A DNA stretch of 47,484 nucleotides, from NCBI GenBank assembly GCA_017938155.1, contig JAGBCD010000023.1, positions 1 to 47,484 of the forward strand. Direction: 5' to 3'. Below are positions 25,768-35,230 of the stretch, piece by piece. A program made the position numbers and the translations under genes. Numbering within the stretch: the stretch's first letter is position 1; every line of letters starts with the position of its first letter. The notes beneath the pieces are model-generated. The model was given only the letters and a program-made list of their open reading frames with translations. It had not been told where the DNA came from and made no database searches. This DNA comes from Paludibacteraceae bacterium. GTDB lineage: Bacteria; Bacteroidota; Bacteroidia; Bacteroidales; Paludibacteraceae.

Positions 25768-27672
25768 ATGGATAAAAATACGTGGATTGGCTTTTTATTG
25801 ATAGCCGCAATTATTGTTGGATTTAATATTATCAATCGTCCTTCTGAAGAAGAGATTGCCGAGCGCAAACGCATACAAGATAGTATTGCTGTCGCTCAAA
25901 AGATGGAAGCAGAGGCCCAGGCTATTAGTCAACAGATTGCTCAACAAGTTGATACAGTGGCACCTGAGGAAACAATTGATGAACTCAACCAACGCATCGA
26001 AGCTGTATATGGTCCTTTCGCTTTGTCTGCCAAAGGTGAACAGCAAAATATCATTTTAGAAAACAACAAAATACGCCTTCATCTTTCTACCTTAGGCGGA
26101 TATGTTCAACGTGCAGAACTCAAAGAATATAAGGCCTACGGAGATAGTGTCAACGCACTCAATCTGTTCCGTGGAGATGAATCACAATTAAGTTTCACAT
26201 TGATAACCAACAACAATCGCGTTATCTCTACCAAAAACTTATACTTCGAACCTATCATCAACAACCCTCAAAATGTTACCTTGCGTCTCAAAACCAACAT
26301 CGAAGATGCATGGTTGGATTTCGTTTACACCTTGCATGAGGACGATTATATGGTCGGGTTTGAAATCAAACCTCAAAACATGCAATACGTTTTAGCTCAA
26401 AACGTTAACATGCTTGACCTACAATGGAATCAACTCATACCACAACAAGAAAGAGGTCGTACATTCGAAGAACGTTATTCCCAACTCCAATACATGCTTG
26501 TAGGAGGAGAAATGGAAAAACTATCCGAACAAAAACATGACCAAGTACAAGAAAGTGCACGTATCAAATGGATTGGTTACAAAGACCAATACTTCTCTAC
26601 TGTGCTTATCGCTAATAGCGAATTCCAATCCTCTACATTGGAATCTACCCCACAGGATGCTTTCACTAAATATATTAAGGAGTACAAAACCACCACATCC
26701 GTGGCTTTTGATATCACTGGCAAACAAACCACTGGTTTTACATACTATTTTGGTCCTAACCACTACAACACATTAAAATCCTATGATGAGAACCTATCAT
26801 CCGACGAGAAATTGAACCTAAAAGAATTGGTACCTCTGGGTTGGAAGATTGTAGCTTGGATCAACAAGATTTTAGTCATTCCTATGTTTGACATCTTCTC
26901 ATCTTGGGGCTTGCACATTGGTATCGTCATTCTTCTTATGACATTGGTTATCAAACTCATCATCTTGCCATTTGTCTTTGCAAGTTTCAAGTCAAGTGCC
27001 AAAATGCGTGTTCTCAAACCACAAATTGACGAGATCAATGCCAAATATCCTCCTGAGAAAATGCAGGAGCGCCAACAAGCCACAATGGCTTTGTACCAAA
27101 AGGCAGGAGTAAGTCCTATGTCAGGTTGCTTACCAATGTTGTTCCAGCTCCCTGTAGTGATGGCTATGTTCTGGTTCCTACCTACTGCTATTGAGTTGCG
27201 TGGCAAGTCATTGTTCTGGGCAGAAGACTTATCTACGTATGATGCAGTGTTCACGTGGGATTTCAATATACCTCTTTTAGGTGACCACCTTAGTCTTTTC
27301 TGTTTGTTGATGACCATTGTAAATATCGTCTATACATACATCACCATGCAAACACAAGGTGGAGGACAAGAGATGAAGTTCATGAAATGGATGATGTACC
27401 TCATGCCACTGATGTTCTTGTTTGTCTTCAACGACTACGCTGCTGGTTTGAGTTACTACTATTTGGTTAGCTTGATGTTCACCATCCTACAAACCATGAT
27501 TTTCAGATGGTCTATTGACGACAAGAAAATCTTGGCTCAAATTGAGGCCAATGCCAAGAAGAAAGGCAATCAATCCAAATCTGGTTTCATGCAACGCTTG
27601 GAGCAAATGCAACGCGAACAACAACGCCTCGCCAGAGAGAATGCCAAAGCACAAGCTAAGAAAATGAGATAA
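25768..27672 (+). CDS. yidC: Membrane protein insertase YidC
   Basis: The 634-residue protein has an N-terminal transmembrane helix (about 6-20), a large periplasmic domain (about 80-340) and a C-terminal core with the conserved insertase helices (about 365-590), including PLGWKIVAWINKI and MSGCLPMLFQLPVVMAMFWF. The basic C-terminal tail (about 595-634, ending AKAQAKKMR) is typical for ribosome contact. It inserts and folds inner-membrane proteins alone or with SecYEG. A strong terminator follows the stop. Confidence 0.97.
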   Translation: MDKNTWIGFLLIAAIIVGFNIINRPSEEEIAERKRIQDSIAVAQKMEAEAQAISQQIAQQVDTVAPEETIDELNQRIEAVYGPFALSAKGEQQNIILENNKIRLHLSTLGGYVQRAELKEYKAYGDSVNALNLFRGDESQLSFTLITNNNRVISTKNLYFEPIINNPQNVTLRLKTNIEDAWLDFVYTLHEDDYMVGFEIKPQNMQYVLAQNVNMLDLQWNQLIPQQERGRTFEERYSQLQYMLVGGEMEKLSEQKHDQVQESARIKWIGYKDQYFSTVLIANSEFQSSTLESTPQDAFTKYIKEYKTTTSVAFDITGKQTTGFTYYFGPNHYNTLKSYDENLSSDEKLNLKELVPLGWKIVAWINKILVIPMFDIFSSWGLHIGIVILLMTLVIKLIILPFVFASFKSSAKMRVLKPQIDEINAKYPPEKMQERQQATMALYQKAGVSPMSGCLPMLFQLPVVMAMFWFLPTAIELRGKSLFWAEDLSTYDAVFTWDFNIPLLGDHLSLFCLLMTIVNIVYTYITMQTQGGGQEMKFMKWMMYLMPLMFLFVFNDYAAGLSYYYLVSLMFTILQTMIFRWSIDDKKILAQIEANAKKKGNQSKSGFMQRLEQMQREQQRLARENAKAQAKKMR

Positions 27673-27692
27673 TCACATCGATTATACAAACC

Positions 27693-27731
27693 AAAAAACG
27701 GGATGACTTATCGTAGTCAATCCCGTTTTTT
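27693..27731 (+). terminator. Bidirectional terminator between yidC and the DUF2520 gene
   Basis: AAAAAACGGGAT (27693-27704) pairs with ATCCCGTTTTTT (27720-27731), with an inner GACT/AGTC pair. It has the A-stem-T pattern that works both ways and would end both yidC and the long minus-strand glycan operon. 27732-27851 holds nothing further that I can see. Confidence 0.88.
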
Positions 27732-27851
27732 ATTTTTCCAATGAACCACTTCTTATTCGCCAGTTGGTATATCAAACGTTTCTTTTTTAGTACACATCTA
27801 CTGGTAGGTTCTTTCAATAGTGCATCATGTGGTATCAAGTACCCTATCCCA

Positions 27852-28568
27852 CTACAAACTGCGTTTGCCTATGGCTTCCGATAGCATTTCATACACTTTC
27901 TTTTGCTCCTCTGTAGGTAATATCTCCAAATGATGTTGCATCACATTCTTGTCTTGTCTTTTAGCAGGACCTGTTTGTGCAGCCTTTGGATTCATCGAAT
28001 GTACTTTCAATGCTGTTTCATCTATTAAGGGCAAAAGGACAGAGAAAGGAATATGTGTATTGGCCAATAGTTCCGATGCATAAGTGTACATCAGATTCGT
28101 AAAATTATTTGCAAATACTCCTGCTACATGCAATCGTTCGCGTTCTTTTTGTGTGGTCTCATACACATGATTCGTTATCATCAAAGCCAAAGAGTAGATG
28201 GCACTAATGTCATCGATTGCTTTTGCTTCAAAGAACACTGGCACCTTACTAAAGTCCTCTATCACATGAGTCTTAGTAAATGTCTGGAAGGGATAAAATA
28301 TTCCCACGTGCTGTTTGTCATTTCCAAACACTGTGATTGGCATGCTTCCTGACGTATGCACATGCAATGCTCTATTTGCCACATGTACTTTATTTATCAC
28401 TTCCTCCAATGCTTCATCACGTACTGCATACACATATACGTCTGCATTCGTTGGTATATCTTCAAGTCCTTCACGGCTACTTACCATAGTACAATCAATA
28501 CCCTTCTTTGCAAATGCATATTGCAAATTCGTAGCCACATTACCCTTCCCTATTATAATGATTTTCAT
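27852..28568 (-). CDS. DUF2520 / Rossmann-like oxidoreductase
   Basis: The 238-residue protein begins with a dinucleotide-binding loop (IIIGKGNVATNL, about 3-14) and has the DUF2520 helical C-terminal half (about 115-225, with a long NNFTNLMYTYASELL stretch). It resembles short NADP-dependent dehydrogenases of the F420:NADP/ProC fold. Substrate is unknown. It starts 11 bases after the SGNH-like gene and is the last member of the operon, but its function need not be tied to glycan synthesis. Confidence 0.88.
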   Translation of the reverse strand: MKIIIIGKGNVATNLQYAFAKKGIDCTMVSSREGLEDIPTNADVYVYAVRDEALEEVINKVHVANRALHVHTSGSMPITVFGNDKQHVGIFYPFQTFTKTHVIEDFSKVPVFFEAKAIDDISAIYSLALMITNHVYETTQKERERLHVAGVFANNFTNLMYTYASELLANTHIPFSVLLPLIDETALKVHSMNPKAAQTGPAKRQDKNVMQHHLEILPTEEQKKVYEMLSEAIGKRSL

Positions 28569-28579
28569 TGTGATATATT

Positions 28580-29503
28580 TTAATTATTACAATTATATTC
28601 CCTTATATTCAAATCTATGAGTTTTTTAATCTCTTTTGTCAATCGTTTGGCACCGTTTCTATTCAAGTGTGTCGCATTCCAAAAATCATCCTCATCTCCC
28701 CAGTCTTGCATGTCATAAATGCGAACACCATCATTCTCTTCATATATATTCCGCATCGCAAATTCCATCGTCAGTCTTTGTTCTTTTGATATACCTTGTT
28801 GATAAGCATGCATCATAGGCATTGCTATCAATATCAATTCTACTCCGTGCATTCTGCAACATGTTACAATATCATCCAAATACTTTTTGTTTTGTTCTAT
28901 ATATTGCAAAGATGCCTCTCCTATAAACTGATCATTTTTTATCAGTTGCTTTACCTGTTCCCAATCTTCTTGTGGTCTATTTTCTTTTGTATGTCCTATG
29001 CGCATACCCAAACTATCACAACGAACCAAGTCTTCGGAATATAGAAGTGATTTTGCTATCTTCTTCGCCATAAGTTCCAAATTAAAAAACTCAAAACTGT
29101 ACTTGCTTATAGGCCAACGCGGATACAAATCCATGTATATAGTATAATACCCCCTTCGATTACTTGAACTCACCATCTGCAACGAAGAATATGACATGGG
29201 CAGTAAAACATATTTCAACGAGTCCATCTTCTCTATATAACGCGTTAGCAATCGATAGTCATCTTCCAAGCATTGACTGGAGTTTGCCAAGTTAAATGCA
29301 CCACACAATTCGCTTGGATCTATTCCATCATATGCCACTGAATGCCCCATGATGAGTGTTTGTATATCCGCAGCATGTGACTCCATATATAGTCGTTTAT
29401 ATTCATACGAATTAGGAATACGCTCCGCTATACACTCCAAAAGCATTATAAGCAATACTATTGGAAGTAAATATATACCTATTTTACAAACGAATCGTTT
29501 CAT
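28580..29503 (-). CDS. SGNH-like membrane-anchored partner of the MBOAT protein
   Basis: The 307-residue product has one N-terminal membrane helix (about 8-26) and a presumably periplasmic domain. GHSVAYDGID near residue 53-62 resembles the nucleophile block of SGNH/DltD/AlgX-type proteins (Ser55), and DDFWNATHLNRNGA near the end supplies a plausible Asp-His pair. Such proteins work with AlgI/DltB-type MBOAT enzymes to acetylate polysaccharides. Its start overlaps the MBOAT stop by one base, which supports a joint function. Active-site assignment is inference. Confidence 0.78.
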   Translation of the reverse strand: MKRFVCKIGIYLLPIVLLIMLLECIAERIPNSYEYKRLYMESHAADIQTLIMGHSVAYDGIDPSELCGAFNLANSSQCLEDDYRLLTRYIEKMDSLKYVLLPMSYSSLQMVSSSNRRGYYTIYMDLYPRWPISKYSFEFFNLELMAKKIAKSLLYSEDLVRCDSLGMRIGHTKENRPQEDWEQVKQLIKNDQFIGEASLQYIEQNKKYLDDIVTCCRMHGVELILIAMPMMHAYQQGISKEQRLTMEFAMRNIYEENDGVRIYDMQDWGDEDDFWNATHLNRNGAKRLTKEIKKLIDLNIREYNCNN

Positions 29504-30894
29504 TAAAACTGAAAATATATAAAATCAACGTCTTGTCCTGCAAACCACCATATGGAAAACAGCAATATGTAGTACACCCACCATCGATTAGGTAGGTATT
29601 TTCTCCATTCAAACACAAACATGATAATGATCGCCACTATCACACAAGCCATTTGGAATATATTCTCTATCCATATAGAAGAAAAATCCAATCTACACAA
29701 TGCCTGTATATATCCCCAACATTCTGTCATTGAAGGTGCTCTAAATAGTATCCAACCCAATGCTACTAACACAAAAGTAATGATTATTTTGTGCCATTTC
29801 AATCGTTCCGATGAAGCATCAGTATTCTTATTTGCTCTTGATAATAGTATTGGAACAAATAGCATTGCATTATATACTCCCCATACCACAAAAGTCCAAT
29901 TGGCTCCATGCCATAGCCCACATAAACTAAAAACGATGAGTGTATTGATTATCGTTTGCCATTTTCCTTTTCTATTTCCTCCTAATGGGATATAAACATA
30001 ATCCCGGAACCAACTGGTCAAAGAAATATGCCATCTCCGCCAGAAATCCGCTATACTATGTGCAAAGTATGGTGAATTAAAGTTATCCGACAATCTTATA
30101 CCAAATAGTCTCGCCGTTCCTATAGCAATATCCGAATAACCCGAAAAGTCAGTGTAAATCTGCATTGAGAACAATACAGCTGCCAACAACAATGTTGCAC
30201 TGCTTTGAGTCGCATAATCGTTCCACACCGAATCTACATATATACCACAATTATCTGCTATGACGATTTTCTTAAAAAATCCCCACAATATCAATCGCAT
30301 ACCATAAACTGCCTGTTTATAATCAAAATCGCGTTTATTTAAGAATTGTGGTAATAGATTCTCTGCCCGCTCTATAGGACCCGCAACCAACTGAGGAAAG
30401 AAAGATATATATGCACCAAAGGCTGCAAATTCCCTTGTTACACAGATGCGCTTTCTATACACATCTATCGAATAGGACAAAGCTTGAAATGTGTAGAAAC
30501 TAATACCTACAGGCAATACAATATTTAGAAGTAACGATTCAGTATTGATATCAAACAGTTCTGCAAAAGACTTAACAAAAAAATCATAATACTTGCAGAT
30601 GCCTAATATCAACAGATTTACTACAACATTACATATCAAATAAAACTTTTTATTACGTTGCGTTGTAGAACAATCTATCAATAACCCACTATAATACGAA
30701 CAGCATGTAGTTATCAAAATCAATACCAGAAAATGGGCATCCCAACATGCGTAGAAGAAATAACTAACGATGATTATGAACCAATTTTGTAATTTTATTT
30801 GTTGAGAATCATCTTTCGTTACATGCTTTATAAACCAATACAACAAAAAAACTATTGGTAAAAAAACAATATATTCCAACGAATTAAATAGCAT
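29503..30894 (-). CDS. MBOAT family O-acyltransferase (AlgI/DltB type)
   Basis: The 463-residue polytopic protein has about eleven membrane segments, a conserved RRWHISLTSWFRDYVYIPLGG block and the catalytic His in CGLWHGANWTFVVWG. AlgI/DltB-type MBOATs move acyl groups across the inner membrane to periplasmic polysaccharide or teichoic acid. It pairs with the overlapping SGNH-like gene and follows the epimerase gene after a 54-base gap, so it probably decorates the glycan made by this operon. Confidence 0.93.
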   Translation of the reverse strand: MLFNSLEYIVFLPIVFLLYWFIKHVTKDDSQQIKLQNWFIIIVSYFFYACWDAHFLVLILITTCCSYYSGLLIDCSTTQRNKKFYLICNVVVNLLILGICKYYDFFVKSFAELFDINTESLLLNIVLPVGISFYTFQALSYSIDVYRKRICVTREFAAFGAYISFFPQLVAGPIERAENLLPQFLNKRDFDYKQAVYGMRLILWGFFKKIVIADNCGIYVDSVWNDYATQSSATLLLAAVLFSMQIYTDFSGYSDIAIGTARLFGIRLSDNFNSPYFAHSIADFWRRWHISLTSWFRDYVYIPLGGNRKGKWQTIINTLIVFSLCGLWHGANWTFVVWGVYNAMLFVPILLSRANKNTDASSERLKWHKIIITFVLVALGWILFRAPSMTECWGYIQALCRLDFSSIWIENIFQMACVIVAIIIMFVFEWRKYLPNRWWVYYILLFSIWWFAGQDVDFIYFQF

Positions 30895-30948
30895 TCAAAA
30901 CGTCTGATTCCTAACAATCTTATTACTTAAACTGCGCCCAGAAAACTA

Positions 30949-32121
30949 CTATATCAAATAATTACATATTTCACCTAATATTTTCTCACTCGCATGCCCA
31001 TCACCAAACAAAGGCGGAAATGCTACCCGTTTATTGGCCAATACATTATATGCTTCTACTATTCGATGATAGTCTGCATCGGCTATCAAACCTGCACCTG
31101 CCTCAATTATTTCTACCCATTCCGTTTCTGGGCGGAGAATAACACATGGCGTTTCAAAGAAAAATGCCTCTTTCTGTACGCCTCCCGAGTCGGTCATTAC
31201 AACACGTGCGTTCTTTTCCAGTCTAATAATCTCAAAGAAAGATGCTGGTTCTATAATTTTCAATCTATTATTAACTTCAATGCGTTGTAAAAGTTCAGCA
31301 GTTAACTGAATAGAAAGCAACTTGCGTGTGCGCGGATGTAGCGGCAAAACAATATCTATATCTTGACTATCTGCAATATCTAATAAAGCACAAAAAATAG
31401 ACTGCAGATTAGTGCTATTATCAGTATTTGCTGGACGATGGATTGTCGCTAAAATAAAACCTCTATAGGATAATCCTAATCGCTCTATAATATCACACTT
31501 ATCATCTGCTATCTCACTAAAATATAAGGAATTATCATACATTACATCGCCCGATAGCACTACGTATTGATTCTTACCATTAGAAAAATGTACACGTTGT
31601 TTTATTCCACCTTCTACAAAGCCTTCTTTAGATAGATTTTCCCATCCTGTTTGAGTTGGAGTAAATAATATACTAGATAATTGATCGCATACAATTCGGT
31701 TTACTTCTTCAGGCATTGTTATATTAAAAGAGCGCAAACCAGCTTCAATATGGAATACGGGGATGTGTATCTTTACAGCTGCAATAGCAGCAGCTAATGT
31801 TGAGTTTGTATCACCATACACAACAACTCCATCAAAAGGAACGCCATTAGTTTGAGCTTCCATCAACACCTTTTCTACTCCTTCAGTGATACGCGCTGTT
31901 TGAGTAGCATGCGATCCGCTTCCAACATGTAGATTATAGTTAGGTTGTGGTATGCCTAATTCATCAAAAAAAACAGCTGACATGTTTTGATCATAATGTT
32001 GTCCTGTGTGTAAGATATACTCCTCCACTTGCCCAACAAAATGCGTATTAATTGCTCGCGATAGCGCTGCAGCTTTTATTATTTGTGGACGTGCTCCAAT
32101 AATGGTTAGTAATCGTATCAT
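30949..32121 (-). CDS. wecB: Non-hydrolysing UDP-N-acetylglucosamine 2-epimerase family (WecB/WbpI-like)
   Basis: The 390-residue GT-B-like epimerase has the N-terminal GARPQIIKAA block, catalytic-region GDTNSTLAAA, HIEAGLRSF and PEEVNRI, and C-terminal TDSGGVQKEAFFF. WecB converts UDP-GlcNAc to UDP-ManNAc; the related WbpI epimerises UDP-2,3-diacetamido-glucuronic acid. The upstream WbpB-like oxidase makes WbpI activity plausible, so the symbol is a family name rather than a substrate claim. It starts four bases after the oxidase gene. Confidence 0.88.
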   Translation of the reverse strand: MIRLLTIIGARPQIIKAAALSRAINTHFVGQVEEYILHTGQHYDQNMSAVFFDELGIPQPNYNLHVGSGSHATQTARITEGVEKVLMEAQTNGVPFDGVVVYGDTNSTLAAAIAAVKIHIPVFHIEAGLRSFNITMPEEVNRIVCDQLSSILFTPTQTGWENLSKEGFVEGGIKQRVHFSNGKNQYVVLSGDVMYDNSLYFSEIADDKCDIIERLGLSYRGFILATIHRPANTDNSTNLQSIFCALLDIADSQDIDIVLPLHPRTRKLLSIQLTAELLQRIEVNNRLKIIEPASFFEIIRLEKNARVVMTDSGGVQKEAFFFETPCVILRPETEWVEIIEAGAGLIADADYHRIVEAYNVLANKRVAFPPLFGDGHASEKILGEICNYLI

Positions 32122-32124
32122 AAT

Positions 32125-33114
32125 TTATCTATTTTCATCCCATCCAAATGGGTGAGTACTTAATGGTAATTTTGCTAATGGATGATAATCACCAACTAAA
32201 CCTATAGGTGTAGAAGAACGAATTTGACTAACAGTTTCAATACAAGAACGAGCCTCTGAAATGCGGAAACCATTACCTGCCAAAATCTGGCGATAACTCT
32301 CAGTATGTAGTTCTGTAAATCCTTGACTAAATTCAAACTCCTCACCATCAATTGCCAAAGTACGATAAGTACGTTTCTCCCCTTGCACAGCGTTAGATGG
32401 TAAGCAATCCGCATTGATACTCAAGAAATAACGAACACGAGCTCGATTTAGTTCAAGATAACCTGCCACACGATCAAATGACATGACATGTACAATATTT
32501 TGCTTCACTGGACCAAAAATCCATTGCAGCATATCATAGAAATGCACACCAATATTTGTGGCTATACCACCTGACTTATGGATATTTCCTTTCCACGAAC
32601 TATAGTACCATTTGCCACGGCTAGTAATATAAGTCAAATCCACATCATATATTTTATCCTTGGGCCCATTTTGAACTTTCTCACGCAAAGCTTTTATCTT
32701 GTCATGTAAGCGTAATTGGAGTATTGTATATGCATTATGCCCCATTTCTTGCTCAAGTTCTATGAGATTATCAATGTTGTAAGGATTCAATACTAAAGGT
32801 TTTTCACAAATGACATCACACCCCAAGCGTAGACCATATCGAATAAACGCATCATGAGTATAGTTTGGTGTACAAATACTAACCCATGAAATAGGATTAT
32901 CTGTACGCATTTGCTTCGAACAAAATCGATCAAACTGCTCGTTCTCGGTAAAGAAACTACAATTAGGAAAACTAGAATCCAATCGACCTACTGAATCAAA
33001 CTTATCGTATGCTACTAACAAATTATTTCCTGTACTTGCAATTGCATTAATATGACGTGGTGCTATATATCCCGCAGCACCTATTAAAGCAAAATTTTGT
33101 GGTTTATTATTCAT
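32125..33114 (-). CDS. Gfo/Idh/MocA oxidoreductase, WbpB/WlbA-like UDP-sugar 3-dehydrogenase
   Basis: The 329-residue protein has an N-terminal Rossmann fold (FALIGAAGYIAPRHINAI), the CEKPLVLNP block near residue 112-120 and the GGIATNIGVHFYDMLQWIFG segment, all typical of WbpB/WlbA. Those enzymes oxidise C3 of UDP-N-acetylglucosaminuronic acid so that an aminotransferase can add nitrogen. The dehydrogenase, aminotransferase and acetyltransferase that complete that route (WbpA, WbpE, WbpD) are not in the window. It lies six bases after the DUF354 gene. Confidence 0.87.
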   Translation of the reverse strand: MNNKPQNFALIGAAGYIAPRHINAIASTGNNLLVAYDKFDSVGRLDSSFPNCSFFTENEQFDRFCSKQMRTDNPISWVSICTPNYTHDAFIRYGLRLGCDVICEKPLVLNPYNIDNLIELEQEMGHNAYTILQLRLHDKIKALREKVQNGPKDKIYDVDLTYITSRGKWYYSSWKGNIHKSGGIATNIGVHFYDMLQWIFGPVKQNIVHVMSFDRVAGYLELNRARVRYFLSINADCLPSNAVQGEKRTYRTLAIDGEEFEFSQGFTELHTESYRQILAGNGFRISEARSCIETVSQIRSSTPIGLVGDYHPLAKLPLSTHPFGWDENR

Positions 33115-33120
33115 ATCTTT

Positions 33121-34218
33121 CTATTTAAATTGTTGCCAAAATTCGTTATTCTCATCATGTTGGACTGATGAATTTGGATAATTTTCCAAAAACCATGTCC
33201 AAAATTTTGTAACATCTATTTTATCTTGTAACATTTTCATTCTACGCTCTTGATAAACATCTTTTGCATTATCCATTGCAAGTATTTCATCTACTTTTTG
33301 ATACAATTTTTCTACATCCTTAGAATGAATTCCATTAGTCAAATGATATACAGATTCCAATTCTTCAAGAACACTTATTTTCTTCTTTCCAACAAAATCA
33401 TTAAATCGCACACAGGGAGTACCCAACATACATGCCTCTACTGCCATAGATTGACTATCTCCTATATAAAGTGAAGCAAATGCCAATATATGGTGAATAT
33501 CCAGTGGATTGATACATAATCTATATTGCTCTAACTCCTTTGGTAATGGGGCTTCTGAGGTTATATATACACGTCCATGTACTTTTAGTTTATCTATAAC
33601 TTTTTTTGCTACCTCCTGGGTAAATCCCTTTACACCCACATCATGATGTGCTGTTAATTTAGCAAAACGAATAATATAATACGGAGATTCATCTACTGGA
33701 AAGTATTGCTCTACTATTTTTTTATCAGGTACAAAATAATTTGGATGTAAATAAGACAATTTTTGATATCCTGCATATCCTATCTTTTTATAACTCCATT
33801 TGCCTATATTACACACAAAAGGTGAAAGTATTGAGGAAGCAAACGGAAATACCATTTTTGCAAATCTAGGCACTATATTCCAATCATCTTCACCCATTAC
33901 GATTGTAGGAGTATGCATGATTACACGCGATGCAAATGATAATGTAGAACCAACGAGAATATCTATTTTGTTCTTATATAAAAAAGAACACATAGATTTC
34001 TCCATACCTAATACAGAGCGCATTAATCCAATTAGGTCATTACCACGCTCTTCGCGAATCATAGTGTACGTATAACCTGCATCAGCCAAAAGATCCTCAA
34101 GGATATCTTTTTTCTTGATAACAAAACATACATCATGACCATTTTCATTCAATGCTTTGGCTGTATTTTTAAGCATATGAAAATGTGCAGGATGTCCGAG
34201 AAATAAACCAACTCGCAT
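33121..34218 (-). CDS. DUF354 family protein (glycosyltransferase-B-like)
   Basis: The 365-residue protein matches DUF354: N-terminal MRVGLFLGHPAHFHML, IDILVGSTLSFASRV, MGEDDWN and a C-terminal GDSQSMAVEACMLGTPCVRF that resembles the nucleotide-sugar site of GT-B enzymes. The family is common in archaeal and bacterial glycan clusters; its reaction is not established. The frame extends to 34257, but that overlaps the KAS III stop; the ATG at 34218 fits the family start and lies 11 bases after that stop. Confidence 0.85.
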   Translation of the reverse strand: MRVGLFLGHPAHFHMLKNTAKALNENGHDVCFVIKKKDILEDLLADAGYTYTMIREERGNDLIGLMRSVLGMEKSMCSFLYKNKIDILVGSTLSFASRVIMHTPTIVMGEDDWNIVPRFAKMVFPFASSILSPFVCNIGKWSYKKIGYAGYQKLSYLHPNYFVPDKKIVEQYFPVDESPYYIIRFAKLTAHHDVGVKGFTQEVAKKVIDKLKVHGRVYITSEAPLPKELEQYRLCINPLDIHHILAFASLYIGDSQSMAVEACMLGTPCVRFNDFVGKKKISVLEELESVYHLTNGIHSKDVEKLYQKVDEILAMDNAKDVYQERRMKMLQDKIDVTKFWTWFLENYPNSSVQHDENNEFWQQFK

Positions 34219-34229
34219 AATTCTAATAT

Positions 34230-35228
34230 TTAACAATGCAACATTACCCCACCCCAACTAAGGCCAACGCCAAAGCCGGCAAGTAGGATGTTTCCATGCA
34301 AACGATCTTCTTTGCGTGCTTCGCAAAGGGCAATAGGTATAGTGGATGATACAGTATTACCCACGGTCTGCATATAAATATAGAACTTATCCTTGTCTAT
34401 ATCCAACAACTTGCGTAGGTAGTTAATCATATATTTATTAGCTTGATGGAATACCCACAAATCCACATCCTCTTGCTTGAGATGGCTCTTCTCCAACAAT
34501 TCCTCCACCATAGGTGGTACAACATCTGCGGTAAAGTTAAACACATTGCCGCCATGCATATATAGGTGGTCGCCGCTAACCATTGTTCCTTCCTCATCAA
34601 TATGTTCGTCCATCAATGGTAATTTATGGCGTGCTCCGAGCGAACGAACAATCAGGTTCTCTGCACCGCTACCATCCGTACCTACTACCATCTCGCCAAT
34701 CTCGGCAAAACCTTCGGTGGATACCAAGGTCGCACTAGCCCCATCTCCAAAGATGGTGCGATTGCCTTTGTCTTGCTCGTGTAGGTATTTAGTGTATGTC
34801 TCTGCGGTTAATAGCAAGATGTTTTTTGCAATATCTGCTGCTATCAGTCCTTTGGCAATGGCCAGTCCATATTCATAACCCGAGCAGCCGAGGTTGAAGT
34901 CGAATGCACCACATTTCTTGCTAAGTCTCAATCGATCTTGCAGGATACACGCCGATGATGGCAAAAAGTAATCCGGACTTTGGGTACATAGGATGATAAA
35001 GTCCACCGCATTGCGGTCCATACCTTGAGCAAACAAGTTCTCTGCCGCATGGTAAGCCATATCAGTGGCAGTCTCGTCATCAGCAGCTATATGGCGTTCG
35101 GTTATTCCTACTTTGTTTGCCACTTTCTCTGCCGACCATTCTGGAAACTCTTGTGCAATTTGTTCGTTGGTTAGAATAGCCTCTGGCAAATAGTAGGCTA
35201 TATCTTTTATATATGCTTTTTTATTCAT
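34230..35228 (-). CDS. 3-oxoacyl-ACP synthase III (KAS III)-like enzyme in the glycan operon
   Basis: The 332-residue thiolase-fold enzyme has the complete FabH triad: Cys115 in FNLGCSGYEYG, His261 in WVFHQANK and Asn291 in GNTVSS. KAS III joins a short acyl-CoA to malonyl-ACP, giving acetoacetyl-ACP or similar. It sits between acyltransferase and DUF354 genes, far from fabD, so it is probably dedicated to an acyl group for the glycan rather than bulk fatty acids. The ATG at 35228 is two bases after the preceding stop; the TTG at 35234 is rejected. Confidence 0.9.
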   Translation of the reverse strand: MNKKAYIKDIAYYLPEAILTNEQIAQEFPEWSAEKVANKVGITERHIAADDETATDMAYHAAENLFAQGMDRNAVDFIILCTQSPDYFLPSSACILQDRLRLSKKCGAFDFNLGCSGYEYGLAIAKGLIAADIAKNILLLTAETYTKYLHEQDKGNRTIFGDGASATLVSTEGFAEIGEMVVGTDGSGAENLIVRSLGARHKLPLMDEHIDEEGTMVSGDHLYMHGGNVFNFTADVVPPMVEELLEKSHLKQEDVDLWVFHQANKYMINYLRKLLDIDKDKFYIYMQTVGNTVSSTIPIALCEARKEDRLHGNILLAGFGVGLSWGGVMLHC

Positions 35229-35230
35229 AA

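Noticed and set aside
27732-27851. Small gene after the yidC terminator
   Set aside because: No start, promoter or family signal; short low-complexity frames only.
34219-34257. Upstream extension of the DUF354 gene
   Set aside because: It overlaps the KAS III stop; the family start MRVGLFLGH fits the ATG at 34218.
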